Notes: a model not told the origin generated them from the sequence alone. 64,000 nucleotides of DNA from an uncultured Cohaesibacter sp. (GCF_963678225.1 NZ_OY782763.1:992001-1056000); one strand, 5' to 3'; shown: positions 49,915-58,454, numbered from the stretch's first letter. Numbers and translations are program-made.

Positions 49915-50951
49915 GAAAGGCCTCCAGAGCGGCTCTCCGCCAACATTCGGGGCAATCCAAGCCCGCTCGCATCCAACATATGAGGAGCCGCATCTGTCCG
50001 CACTCCGGCCCGCATCTTGGCCGAGCGCGCACGCGGATTGCGCTCCAGTTCGTCATCATCAGGCCCAACCCCGCCCTTCACCAGCATGTCAAAGCTTGGA
50101 GCCGCCAGATCCTGCTCCGGCATATGGCGAGATCCGCCTGCATGGGTTTTAGAGCGCTCCTGAAAGAAGCGCTTCACAATCCGGTCTTCCAGCGAGTGGA
50201 AGGTAACAACCACCAGCTTGCCGCCCGGCTTCAGGCAGCGCTCGGCAGCGACGAGCCCATCGACCAATTCGTCCAGCTCACCATTCACAAAAATGCGCAG
50301 AGCCTGAAACACGCGGGTTGCAGGGTGAATTTTCTGTTGGGGTTTACGACCCACGACACGCTCGATCACATTGGCCAGATCCAGCGTGCGCGAGAAAGGA
50401 ACAGAGCCACGACGCGCCACGATCGACCCGGCAATACGGCGTGCCTGCTTTTCCTCACCAAGCTCACGGAAAATCCGCACCAACTCAGCCTCGGAATAGT
50501 CGTTGACGACATCCGCCGCTGTCGGTCCGCTCTGGGACATGCGCATATCCAGAGGTCCGTCATTCATGAAGGAGAAGCCGCGTTCCGCCTCATCCAACTG
50601 CATGGAAGAAACGCCAATATCCAGCACGACGGCATCAAGCGGGGCACATCCTGCTTCGTCGGCAATATCCGCCAACTCGCCAAAGCAACCCGCCACGAAT
50701 TTCAGCTTGTCGCCATATTGCGCCTGAAGCACCGCCGCACGCTCTGCCGCCTCAGGGTCTCGGTCCACACCGAGCACATTGGCCCCGCATTTCAGAATAG
50801 CCTCGGAATAGCCACCAAAACCAAAGGTGCCATCCAGAACCCACTGCCCGCTTTCAGGAGCAAGTGCATCAATCACAGGCTTGAGCAGAACGGGCACATG
50901 GCGAGCAGTAGAACCAGAGTCGTCTGGGTCCAATTGTGTGGAAGATGTCAT
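49911..50951 (-). CDS. rsmH: 16S rRNA (cytosine-1402-N4)-methyltransferase
   Basis: Methylates C1402 of 16S rRNA in the decoding centre. I start it at the ATG at 50951 with AAGGAG 7 bases upstream, giving 346 residues and one base between the mraZ stop and this start. Conserved parts are HVPVLLKPVIDAL, the SAM-binding DGTFGFGGYSEAIL, DIGVSSMQLDEAERGFSF and the VTFHSLEDRIVKRF motif. Confidence 0.97.
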   Translation of the reverse strand: MTSSTQLDPDDSGSTARHVPVLLKPVIDALAPESGQWVLDGTFGFGGYSEAILKCGANVLGVDRDPEAAERAAVLQAQYGDKLKFVAGCFGELADIADEAGCAPLDAVVLDIGVSSMQLDEAERGFSFMNDGPLDMRMSQSGPTAADVVNDYSEAELVRIFRELGEEKQARRIAGSIVARRGSVPFSRTLDLANVIERVVGRKPQQKIHPATRVFQALRIFVNGELDELVDGLVAAERCLKPGGKLVVVTFHSLEDRIVKRFFQERSKTHAGGSRHMPEQDLAAPSFDMLVKGGVGPDDDELERNPRARSAKMRAGVRTDAAPHMLDASGLGLPRMLAESRSGGLS

Positions 50952-50952
50952 A

Positions 50953-51432
50953 TTACGCTCCTTCCCCTGCCTGCCGCAGCGCCTGCCGGCGCGCACTCAG
51001 GGATTTGCGAAGCGCGATTGCTTCCTTGGCGGCTTCCACCTTGAAAGCTTCATATTGTTCGGGCTGCCAGATCTGGAACTTATAGCCATGCCCCACAAAG
51101 ACCACAGAGTCCGTGATACCGGTATGCGCCTTGATTTTCTCGCTCAATACCACGCGTCCATCCTTGTCGATCTTCAGGCTCTCACTTTCACCCAGCAGAG
51201 CCGTTGCAAGTATCTCGCGCTCTTCGGTGAAAACATCGAAAGGCTCGAGATATTCATCAATTGCCTTGCGCAAACCATGGCCGCCAGCATCGACAGCAGC
51301 ACGGTCCATAGACGGACTGCAAAACAGCCCTTCAGTACCTTCGCGGGCAAGAATCTGCCGATAAGGCGCCGGGATAGACACCCGCCCCTTTGAATCCAGC
51401 CGATTCACATAATTGGACACAAAATCGTCCAT
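50953..51432 (-). CDS. mraZ: Transcriptional regulator MraZ
   Basis: A ring-forming DNA-binding regulator that represses the dcw cluster in E. coli. I use the ATG at 51432 (159 residues) with AAGG 8 bases upstream, not the in-frame GTG two codons earlier. The duplicated SpoVT-AbrB-like fold is visible: two DxxxR motifs, in LDSKGRVSIP and IDKDGRVVLS. It is the first gene of the cluster, and five TGG repeats at a 10-base period lie about 120 bases upstream. Confidence 0.95.
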   Translation of the reverse strand: MDDFVSNYVNRLDSKGRVSIPAPYRQILAREGTEGLFCSPSMDRAAVDAGGHGLRKAIDEYLEPFDVFTEEREILATALLGESESLKIDKDGRVVLSEKIKAHTGITDSVVFVGHGYKFQIWQPEQYEAFKVEAAKEAIALRKSLSARRQALRQAGEGA

Positions 51433-51549
51433 ACGCACTGCCTTCAGAAAGCCTACACCGCCGCTTGTCTGCCCGCTGACACAGTCGTTGAACCGAATTT
51501 TTACTTGGTTAGGTCATTACTAACGACATGGTCTGAGCATCACCCTTAA

Positions 51550-51594
51550 TGGGATACCATGGGATATTATGGGCGTCAATGGATTCTGATGGAT
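51550..51594. promoter_or_regulatory. MraZ operator array (five 10-base repeats)
   Basis: Plus-strand units start at 51550, 51560, 51570, 51580 and 51590: TGGGA, TGGGA, TGGGC, TGGAT and TGGAT, each followed by five variable bases. Three TGGGN units at 10-base steps are the known MraZ box. The array overlaps the candidate promoter and is oriented opposite to the gene. Confidence 0.75.
51551..51579 (-). promoter_or_regulatory. Candidate mraZ promoter under the MraZ boxes
   Basis: On the minus strand TTGACG (51579-51574) and TATCCC (51556-51551) are spaced by 17 bases. The predicted start near 51545 gives a leader of about 110 bases. The -10 is poor, but the overlap with the first three MraZ repeats fits repression by occlusion. 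Confidence 0.4.
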
Positions 51595-51844
51595 TCAGAG
51601 CGCATCCCTTAAGAGACATATTCTAAGAAATTTAACGTTAACAAAGGGTTGTCAAAAACCAGAAAAACGGAAGCAACAAAAATAATATCGGGATAAGTAT
51701 TTTGGCTAAAACAACAAATAGCGACAGATGGCGCGTACAAAAGCCCATGCAAAAGAGCGCAAAAATCAATCTGCCAGCGGTTTGCAAAGCAGATAGCCGT
51801 CCACAAAGAGGGTTTTTGTTGCCAAATTATTAAGAAAAGAAATA

Positions 51845-52230
51845 CCAGTCGGTCTGTAAGCCGGGTTTTGTACGGCAAGACAGAAGCCTTGCGCGGCAAC
51901 CATTCATCTGCGACATCCATTGCTGAATGCCTCTAGCAACCCACCCGAATGACTGGCCTGAAAGCCGGCTGGGTCGGAACCCGCATCATTCCTATTCGGT
52001 TTTGCTCCCGGTGGGGTTTACCCTGCCACCTTCATTACTGAAGGCGCGGTGAGCTCTTACCTCACCCTTTCACCCTAACCTGACCGTAGTCAGGCGGTTT
52101 GCTTTCTGTGGCACTTTCCCTAGAGTCGCCTCCGCCGGGCGTTACCCGGCACCGTGCTTTCATGGAGCCCGGACTTTCCTCACCGGATTGCTTTCGCGCG
52201 ACCGGTGCGGCTGCCCGACCGACTGGTGCG
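51845..52230 (-). ncRNA. rnpB: RNase P RNA (type A)
   Basis: The catalytic RNA of RNase P, which trims tRNA 5' leaders. The conserved GAGGAAAGTCCGGGCT lies on the minus strand at 52181-52166, and the 3' part ends with AAACCCGGCTTACAGACCGA. The ends ACCAGTCGG and CCGACTGG pair to form helix P1. The length, about 385 bases, is normal for alphaproteobacteria. Ends are accurate to a few bases. A promoter fits the 5' end. Confidence 0.93.
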
Positions 52231-52234
52231 ATGG

Positions 52235-52263
52235 GAACTAAGCCCTAAACGGCTCAAGGTCAA
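52235..52263 (-). promoter_or_regulatory. Candidate rnpB promoter overlapping the end of the MocR gene
   Basis: TTGACC (52263-52258) and TAGTTC (52240-52235) on the minus strand are spaced by 17 bases, placing a start near 52229, where the RNA begins. The -35 box contains the stop codon of the upstream regulator gene. Confidence 0.5.
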
Positions 52264-53747
52264 GGGGCCATCTGGCAAAGAAGCTGTTCCAGTTGATCAA
52301 CGCCCTTGGCAAGCGCCCCCTCATCACTGGCCGCAAAGCCTAAAAGCACGCCGGGCTTTGGCGTGGTTTCACCCGACCAGTAAAGAGACGACAGCGCGGC
52401 CCCCTCCATGCCCCTTGTCAACATGGCATCCAGCAGAGCGCGATCATCCAGCCCCATTGCCTTGCCGTGAAAATAGGCTGGCAGCTGTATGCCACCATCT
52501 GGAAGCGCAGGCTGCAACCATGCCCCTACCCTCTCTTGCAACAGCGCCACCAAGCGATCACGCCGCCCCTTATAAACCCGGGTCATGCGCGCAATATGGC
52601 TACGAAGATAGCCCTCACGTAGAAAATCGCTCAAGGCCCATTGCACGATAACCGATGGCACCGCGCCAACATTGCGCAAACAGCGCTGGACAGGGTCAAC
52701 AAGTCTTTTTGGAACAATGAGATAAGCAACCCGAAGGCCGGGATTAAGCGCCTTTGAAAAGGTGCCCATATAGATGACGACACCGCGCCGATCCAGCCCC
52801 TGCAAGCTGAAAATCGGAGCGCCGGAGAAATGAAACTCGCTGTCATAATCATCTTCAAGAATGAAGCACTCCTTCCTCTGGGCATAGCGCAAAAGAGACA
52901 GCCGCTCTTCCAGCGCCATGGTCCGGCCCGTCGGGAACTGATGCGATGGAGAGCTGTAGATAAGCCGGGGGGACGAAGCCATCCCCTCCCTTCCCTCAAG
53001 AGCTTGATAAGGCACCGCTTCATCTATGCGGATAGGCAAACAGCGTGCCCCCACGGCGCTCAATGCCGCCGTCATGCCCGCATAGCCAGGCTCTTCATGC
53101 ATAGCCACATCTCCCTCATCAAGCAACAGACGCGCCACCAGATCCTGCGCAGCCTGCGCCGAGGAAAGGATCATGACTTGATCCGCATCCGCAACAACTC
53201 CGCGCGCCACCGATACATGCTCAATGATCGCTTCCTTAAGCGCTGGCAGACCGGAATAGTTAGCATAGCCCAACATCTCTTCATGCAGCGCAACCTGTCG
53301 CGCGGCGCGGCGCAACAAACGCGCCCAGACATCATGGGGAAAATCCTTCACGTCCGGCATGCCCGTCAGGAAAGTGAGAGAGCCGGGCTTATCACGTCGG
53401 GGCACGGACATCATCCGATCGGCACTTTGGGAAAGCCTTACAGAAGAGAGCGCCGCCCCTTCGTTCCCTTCACCAAAATGCGTACCATGAAACCCGCGCG
53501 ATGCTTCACTCACGCGTGTCCCGCGTCTCCCGTCCGCTTCCAGATAGCCTTCAAGCCCCAATTGCTCATAGGCAAACAGCACCGTATTGCGCCCGACAGA
53601 CAAATCCGCAGCCAACTGCCGTGAAGCTGGTAGGCGCATTCCCGGCTTCAAACGCCCCTGTTCAATCAACTGCCGAATGCGCAAAAAGAGCTGCCGCGCC
53701 AGCCCGTCCGCGTCACTCCGATCCAGCTCTATCTGCGTCGCCAGCAT
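52260..53747 (-). CDS. MocR/PdxR-type regulator (GntR HTH plus aminotransferase-like domain)
   Basis: A PLP-sensing transcription factor. The 495-residue protein has a GntR winged-helix domain (10-80, with GMRLPASRQLAADLSVGRNTV), a linker of about 40 residues, and a fold-type I aminotransferase domain. The PLP-binding Lys is K332 in GTFSKALNPG, with the Asp of ILEDDYDSEF near 299. AAGGGAG precedes the ATG. It is divergent from a PNPOx-like gene, and half-sites between them fit a shared operator. It may respond to a vitamin B6 compound; the ligand is not proven. Confidence 0.93.
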   Translation of the reverse strand: MLATQIELDRSDADGLARQLFLRIRQLIEQGRLKPGMRLPASRQLAADLSVGRNTVLFAYEQLGLEGYLEADGRRGTRVSEASRGFHGTHFGEGNEGAALSSVRLSQSADRMMSVPRRDKPGSLTFLTGMPDVKDFPHDVWARLLRRAARQVALHEEMLGYANYSGLPALKEAIIEHVSVARGVVADADQVMILSSAQAAQDLVARLLLDEGDVAMHEEPGYAGMTAALSAVGARCLPIRIDEAVPYQALEGREGMASSPRLIYSSPSHQFPTGRTMALEERLSLLRYAQRKECFILEDDYDSEFHFSGAPIFSLQGLDRRGVVIYMGTFSKALNPGLRVAYLIVPKRLVDPVQRCLRNVGAVPSVIVQWALSDFLREGYLRSHIARMTRVYKGRRDRLVALLQERVGAWLQPALPDGGIQLPAYFHGKAMGLDDRALLDAMLTRGMEGAALSSLYWSGETTPKPGVLLGFAASDEGALAKGVDQLEQLLCQMAP

Positions 53748-53818
53748 ATTTGGCTCCCTTAAATTTACAACTTTGGCTCTTTATTTAGAGCCAAATCTGT
53801 CTTTCAATCAAGCCAAAT
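53748..53818. promoter_or_regulatory. Four-half-site operator of the MocR-type regulator
   Basis: TTTGGCT occurs at 53749-53755 and 53772-53778, and its complement AGCCAAA at 53789-53795 and 53811-53817. The inner pair forms a perfect 8-bp inverted repeat (TTTGGCTC, 8 bases, GAGCCAAA). The outer copies are 22-23 bases away from the inner ones, two helical turns. The first copy sits between the Shine-Dalgarno and the ATG of the regulator gene. Confidence 0.8.
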
Positions 53819-53902
53819 GATGGGCCATACGCCTATACATCCATGTTCAAGGAACAACTGCGTTCTATTTGACCAGACGCCAATAGATCAGAAGACAGAC
53901 CA

Positions 53903-54571
53903 ATGACCGAACCAACACAAGACAGCTTTCCCGTCACCCCGACCAACAAGATCAGGGTTGCCAAGCGCGCCAATTACGACAGGGACACCCTGTTTGCCAT
54001 TCTGGACGAAGGCCTCATCGCCGAAGTCGGGTTTGTGCTGGACGACAAGCCGATTGTCCTGCCCATGGCCTATGGCCGTATTGGCGACCAGATCTATATT
54101 CACGGCGCAAAAGCAGCCCGCATGCTCAAAAAGCTGAAGGAAGGCCTGCCGGTCTGTCTGAATGTGACGCTGGTGGACGGCCTCGTGCTGGGCCGTGCAG
54201 CCTTTCACCACACCATGAACTTCCGCTCAGCCAACATTCACGGCACTGCCCGTCTGGTAGAAAGCGAGAAGGAAAAATACGATGCGCTGGTCGCCATCAC
54301 CGATCATCTGGCTCCGGGCCGCTGGGATGAGACAAGGGAAACCACACAGAAGGAAATCAACGCCACAACCGTGATCGCCGTCACGATAGAACAGGCTGCC
54401 TCAAAAATCCGTGGCGGCATGCCGATCGATGACGAAGAAGATTATGACCTCGATTTCTGGGCTGGCGTGGTTCCTATAAGCACCAGCTTTGGCCCGGCCA
54501 TTGACGACGCAAGGCTTAAGGCAGGCATTCCTGTCGCCGATAGCATACGCAAGCTGACCAGCCGTCGATAA
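53903..54571 (+). CDS. PNPOx-like flavin-binding split-barrel protein
   Basis: A 222-residue member of the pyridoxamine 5'-phosphate oxidase-like family (Pyridox_ox_2 type), probably FMN-binding. Characteristic parts are the N-terminal TLFAILDEGLIAEVGFV, the VLPMAYGRIGDQIYIHGAKAAR block for the flavin phosphate, and NFRSANIHGTARLVES. It is unlikely to be the true PdxH; the family includes general flavin reductases and nitroimidazole-type reductases. Its divergence from a MocR regulator suggests it is the regulated target. The Shine-Dalgarno is weak. Confidence 0.88.
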   Translation: MTEPTQDSFPVTPTNKIRVAKRANYDRDTLFAILDEGLIAEVGFVLDDKPIVLPMAYGRIGDQIYIHGAKAARMLKKLKEGLPVCLNVTLVDGLVLGRAAFHHTMNFRSANIHGTARLVESEKEKYDALVAITDHLAPGRWDETRETTQKEINATTVIAVTIEQAASKIRGGMPIDDEEDYDLDFWAGVVPISTSFGPAIDDARLKAGIPVADSIRKLTSRR

Positions 54572-54598
54572 GACAGCCCGGCGAGCGGCGCCCTCAGC

Positions 54599-54627
54599 TT
54601 GACAAAAGCAGGGAGCAGGGATATATC
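54599..54627 (+). promoter_or_regulatory. Candidate promoter of the MATE operon
   Basis: A perfect TTGACA (54599-54604) and TATATC (54622-54627) are spaced by 17 bases. The expected start near 54634 gives a leader of about 150 bases before the MATE gene. Confidence 0.55.
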
Positions 54628-54783
54628 CCCAAAACGGTTGCAGACACCGGCCGCTCGCAGGCCTTCGGGTCATGGTGAAGCTCTGTTATCAAATTCTGAT
54701 TATTTCAGCCCCACATGCATTTCATGCGGTTGGCAATGCGAGCCCCGTCCAAAGTCAAGAAATGCGTTCTACAGGAGGCTGAG

Positions 54784-56193
54784 ATGTCATCAGACACCTC
54801 ACGCAAATCAACTGCGCGCAATTCCTTCACCCAAGGCTCCCTTGCGTCGCTTTTTGCCAAAAATGCCCTACCCATCATCTTCGTGATGAGCATGAACGGT
54901 CTTCTGGCTGTCGTGGATGCCATTTATCTTGGTGTCTATGTCGGTGCAGATGCCCTTGCGGCCGTCACACTGATGTTTCCCATCTATATGCTCGTCGTCG
55001 CGCTCTCCACGCTGGTTTCAAGTGGCATGTCCTCGCTGCTTGCCCGGCATCTGGGTGCAGGCGACATACGCCGGTCAAGACAACTCTTTTCCGGGTCTCA
55101 CGGGCTCGCCCTTCTTATCAGCATCCTGCTGATCGGCGCGTTCCTGCTGTTTGGCCATCAAATCACGATGCTCATGGCAAGCGGCAATGATACGCTCTCA
55201 GCGATGGGACACGTCTATTTGCGCATCACCATCCTCGCCACACCGATTGTCTTCATTCTGGCGCTGCATGGCGACGCCTTGCGCAACGAAGGCCACGCCC
55301 CTCTCATGGCCGCCATGAGCCTGTTGGTGACGCTGGCCAACATCCTGTTCAACTATGTCCTCATTGCTCTCATGGACATGGGCGTTGCCGGTTCGGCCTA
55401 TGGCACGGCGGCAGCGCAAGGACTGGCTCTTGTCATCGTACTTGCCTATCGCCATTGGGGAACCTGCAACCTCACCCTGTCGGAGATTGTCAGACATTCG
55501 CCCTTGAGAGACTGGAATGCCATTTTGGCCCTCGGCGCACCACAGAGCCTCAGCTTTATCGGTATGTCCATTGTCTCCACAGCCACCATCATGGCTACCC
55601 AGTGGATGGCAAGTCCCAACTATGCGGTGACGATCTCGGCCTTCGGCATAACGACGCGCATCATGACCTTCTACTTCCTGCCGTTGCTCGGTCTGTCCTT
55701 TGCGATGCAATCCATCACGGGCAACAATTTCGGAGCGCAAAAATGGCACCGGTCAGATGCAAGTCTGCGCATAGCATTGGTGTTGGCACTCGTTTATTGC
55801 CTCATCGCCGAACTGTTGTTCCTGCTTCTGCCAAGAGCCATCGGCGGGCTTTTCGTCAATGAAGAGGCCGTGATTGCCGAGGTGGGACGGATCATGCCGT
55901 TGATGACGCTCATGATCATTGCTGCAGGGCCTCTACGTATCGTTGCGGCCTATTTTCAAGCCATTGGCGACGCCAAACGAGCCGCCATGCTCAGCCTGAC
56001 GAAGTCCTACATCTTCATGCTGCCGCTGCTGTTTGCCTTGCCGCTCCTGCTGGGAGAACGGGGTATCTGGCTTGCCAATCCGATTGCAGAATTGCTGCTG
56101 CTCGGCACGACAACCCTCTTGCTCATGCAAACAGCCCAAAGAACAAAACGCAGATGGGGCCTCTTCACAGCCCCAAGGGAGACGGAAAAATGA
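54784..56193 (+). CDS. MATE family efflux transporter
   Basis: A cation-driven multidrug or metabolite exporter of the inner membrane. I use the ATG at 54784 with AGGAGG 5 bases upstream (469 residues). Twelve hydrophobic helices are predicted in two repeats, with typical MATE segments such as LFAKNALPIIFVMSMNGLLA at the start, GDALRNEGHAP and QSITGNNFGAQ. The substrate cannot be inferred. The stop overlaps the next start (ATGA). Confidence 0.92.
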   Translation: MSSDTSRKSTARNSFTQGSLASLFAKNALPIIFVMSMNGLLAVVDAIYLGVYVGADALAAVTLMFPIYMLVVALSTLVSSGMSSLLARHLGAGDIRRSRQLFSGSHGLALLISILLIGAFLLFGHQITMLMASGNDTLSAMGHVYLRITILATPIVFILALHGDALRNEGHAPLMAAMSLLVTLANILFNYVLIALMDMGVAGSAYGTAAAQGLALVIVLAYRHWGTCNLTLSEIVRHSPLRDWNAILALGAPQSLSFIGMSIVSTATIMATQWMASPNYAVTISAFGITTRIMTFYFLPLLGLSFAMQSITGNNFGAQKWHRSDASLRIALVLALVYCLIAELLFLLLPRAIGGLFVNEEAVIAEVGRIMPLMTLMIIAAGPLRIVAAYFQAIGDAKRAAMLSLTKSYIFMLPLLFALPLLLGERGIWLANPIAELLLLGTTTLLLMQTAQRTKRRWGLFTAPRETEK

Positions 56194-56618
56194 GCAATAG
56201 TCCCACAACGGCTGAAGAGGCCAAAAAGCAGGCCAAACTGTTACGCTCCAAACTGAAGGAAGACGGGCTGGAGATCTCACACAGCAAATCGCTGGAACTG
56301 ATCGCCCAGCAATATGGCTTTCGGGACTGGAACACGATGTTCGCCCGCTTTGGCAACCGCCCCACCCGCACGTGGCAACAGGGCGATCGCGTATCCGGGC
56401 TTTATCTCTCGCAGGCATTTCAAGCAGAGATCATCGCCGTCAAAAAGCTCTCGGATGGCACCTATCGTCTGACATTCCAATTTGACCAGCCGGTCGATGT
56501 CATCACCTTCGAGGGCATGAGCAACTATCGAAGCCGCACCTCACAGGTGATCGGACCAGATGGCACGACCAGAGAGAAAACCTCTGATGGTCGCCCGCAC
56601 ATGATCCTCGATATCTAG
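56190..56618 (+). CDS. Glyoxalase-related small protein
   Basis: A 142-residue protein starting at the ATG at 56190, overlapping the MATE stop by 4 bases, with GGGAG upstream. The N-terminal 55 residues (EEAKKQAKLLRSKLKEDG, ISHSKSLELIAQQYGFRDWNT) match the short helical glyoxalase-related domain that often precedes other small domains; the C-terminal half (QGDRVSGLYLSQAFQAEII) is a small beta-rich module. No enzymatic residues can be assigned. Translational coupling with the transporter suggests a joint role. Confidence 0.82.
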   Translation: MSNSPTTAEEAKKQAKLLRSKLKEDGLEISHSKSLELIAQQYGFRDWNTMFARFGNRPTRTWQQGDRVSGLYLSQAFQAEIIAVKKLSDGTYRLTFQFDQPVDVITFEGMSNYRSRTSQVIGPDGTTREKTSDGRPHMILDI

Positions 56619-56641
56619 ACTTGCCAATAGAAGCGAAAAAG

Positions 56642-56674
56642 AAAGGCGCGAGCCCTGAGCCCGCGCCTTTTCAC
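56642..56674. terminator. Terminator between glyoxalase-related gene and AmpD-like gene
   Basis: A 9-bp stem AAAGGCGCG/CGCGCCTTT (56642-56650 and 56662-56670) closes an 11-base loop, with A-rich and T-rich flanks. It can serve both converging genes. Confidence 0.7.
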
Positions 56675-56709
56675 AAGAAAGCTATCGCCCTCATTTCCAA
56701 TCCAGAAGA

Positions 56710-57456
56710 TCAGAGCTGGGGCAGTGCTGCATTTAGCTTGTAAAGTGTAGAAATGGTAGTTGTGTCAGCCACGCCGTCGACCAGCTCCGGCCGGAAATGC
56801 AGCTGAAACGCCCGCACGACTTTCTCGGTCTGCTCGTCGAAAACGCCCGTGATCGGTGCGTTGTAGCCATAAATGGCCAACATGGATTGCAGTGCCTGAA
56901 TGGGTTGCCCCTCATCGCCCAACTGGAAGAAGCGCCCACCGCCAGACACCTCGGGATCGGCCCAATGGCCAGCGCCGGCTGCCGCCAGCTGCTTCCATGG
57001 GAATTTCACGCCCGGATCAACCTTGCGCCCCGGCGATACATCGGAGTGCCCCAAGACGCGATAGTTGGGAATCTCGTTGCGCGCGATAATGTCCATACAG
57101 AGCATGTGCAGTATGTCGAGCTGCTTTTCACCAAACTCTTCATGCCCGGCATTGGCAATTTCGATACCGATCGAGCAGCTATTTATATCTGTCTCGCCCT
57201 TCCAATAGGCATCACCGGCATGCCAGGCGCGCTTGGTTTCATCGACCAATTGCACAATCGTGCCATCACGATGCAGGAAATAATGGGCAGAGACTTCACT
57301 CTCGGGATTGCAGAGCCAGTCCAGAGCCTGCGCATCATCTTCCATACCCGTATAATGGAGCAACAGCATATCGACCTTGCGACCATCTTTACGCTCACCG
57401 AAATTGGGGGAAGGTTTGTCCTCGCAGGGGCAATTTGTCTGTGCTTCGAACGGCAT
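56710..57456 (-). CDS. AmpD-like N-acetylmuramoyl-L-alanine amidase with peptidoglycan-binding domain
   Basis: A zinc amidase cleaving the bond between MurNAc and the stem peptide. I start it at the ATG at 57456 with GGAGAGTGTC upstream (248 residues); an ATG four codons earlier is possible. Zinc ligands are H34 (LLLHYT), H137 and D147 (GHSDVSPGRKVDPG), with K145 as the likely catalytic base. A C-terminal domain (about 175-240) resembles the PG_binding_1 helical domain. No signal peptide is seen, so it probably recycles anhydro-muropeptides in the cytosol. Confidence 0.9.
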   Translation of the reverse strand: MPFEAQTNCPCEDKPSPNFGERKDGRKVDMLLLHYTGMEDDAQALDWLCNPESEVSAHYFLHRDGTIVQLVDETKRAWHAGDAYWKGETDINSCSIGIEIANAGHEEFGEKQLDILHMLCMDIIARNEIPNYRVLGHSDVSPGRKVDPGVKFPWKQLAAAGAGHWADPEVSGGGRFFQLGDEGQPIQALQSMLAIYGYNAPITGVFDEQTEKVVRAFQLHFRPELVDGVADTTTISTLYKLNAALPQL

Positions 57457-57521
57457 GACACTCTCCATGAAACCGCAAATAGGATAAAGGATCTGAGCGG
57501 GTTCGTCAGACCGACCGTTTC

Positions 57522-58232
57522 TTAGCGCAAGCCGCGCTCAATCTCAATCATTGACCATGCGTTATTGATGGCAGCCAGCTTTTCGGTGGAGATCCGCACA
57601 AATTCTTCCGGCACACCACGGGCAATCAGCCGATCAGGATGGTTCTCCCGCACCAGTTTGCGATAGTGGCTCTTGATTTCCTTGTCGCTCATGGAGCGTT
57701 CGGCTTCCAAAATGGTATAGGGATCCTGTTCATCCGGCTTCACATGGCTCATCTTGATCCGCTCGAAGCAGCGCTCGGGAATACCGAAGATTTCCGCCAC
57801 ATGCTCCAGATAGAGCATTTCCCTGTTGTGCATGACGCCATCAGCGCCAGCGATCATGAACAGACCATCCAGAATATCGGCCAGCGGCTCCATGTCGTCT
57901 TCATAGAGAGCGGCAATTTGCTTGGCATAGGCCTCGTAGCCAGCGACATCCTGCTTGGCCAGGTTGAACATGCGCTGCACATTGCGCTCTTCCCCTTCCG
58001 GGATGGAAAAAAGCGTCTGGAAGACATTGATCTCGTCCTGCGTGACAACCCCGTCAGCCTTGGCCATTTTGGCAGACAGAGCAATCACGGCAACCGTAAA
58101 GGTGAGTTGTTTGCGATCTATGCCGCTGCCAAGCCCCCGCACGGTGGTCGCGACCTTCTCCACGAATTGAGAGATCGCTTCACTCTGACGGAGGTCTTCA
58201 ATCAAACTGCCAATCTGGCTCCAAATGCTCAT
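57522..58232 (-). CDS. TerB-J-domain protein (DjlA-like)
   Basis: The start at 58232 has AGGAGA 5 bases upstream (236 residues). The N-terminal part (about 40-150) is a TerB-like helical domain (KMAKADGVVTQDEINVFQTLF). The C-terminal part (about 165-236) is a J domain with DPYTILEAERSMSDKEI and the essential HPD in ENHPDR, which stimulates DnaK. It has no membrane segment, unlike E. coli DjlA. It precedes the AmpD-like gene by 65 bases and is probably co-transcribed. Confidence 0.92.
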   Translation of the reverse strand: MSIWSQIGSLIEDLRQSEAISQFVEKVATTVRGLGSGIDRKQLTFTVAVIALSAKMAKADGVVTQDEINVFQTLFSIPEGEERNVQRMFNLAKQDVAGYEAYAKQIAALYEDDMEPLADILDGLFMIAGADGVMHNREMLYLEHVAEIFGIPERCFERIKMSHVKPDEQDPYTILEAERSMSDKEIKSHYRKLVRENHPDRLIARGVPEEFVRISTEKLAAINNAWSMIEIERGLR

Positions 58233-58454
58233 GAGATCTCCTGAACACCCATTCCTCGCACGCATCATTCCTGCGCTTGCGATCAATTTATGTGATAAGC
58301 GCCGGAATTACGAGCCATTGATAGCCAAAAAAAGGCGACTTGCCACATTCGGGCAGCTTTGTGCTCGAAAACTGCACAGGAGAATAGGGAAAGCCCGCTT
58401 AAGAGACAAAAGCCACGCCAACAACCTCAACCCAAGGGCCAACTGCGCGTAGAT

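Larger units (their letters stand above)
51433..51844. other. Intergenic region between mraZ and rnpB
   Basis: 412 bases, AT-rich towards rnpB. It holds the mraZ operator array and promoter (51550-51594). A perfect TTGACA on the minus strand (51655-51650) could belong to a second, more distal promoter, and a palindrome TTAACGTTAA lies at 51632-51641. No clear hairpin terminator follows rnpB. Confidence 0.5.

Noticed and set aside
51609-51920. Minus-strand open frame of 103 codons between rnpB and mraZ
   Set aside because: It overlaps the conserved 3' end of rnpB and has no ribosome binding site or family match.
52154-52651. Plus-strand open frame of 165 codons
   Set aside because: Runs antisense through rnpB into the MocR gene; structural RNA is the better explanation.
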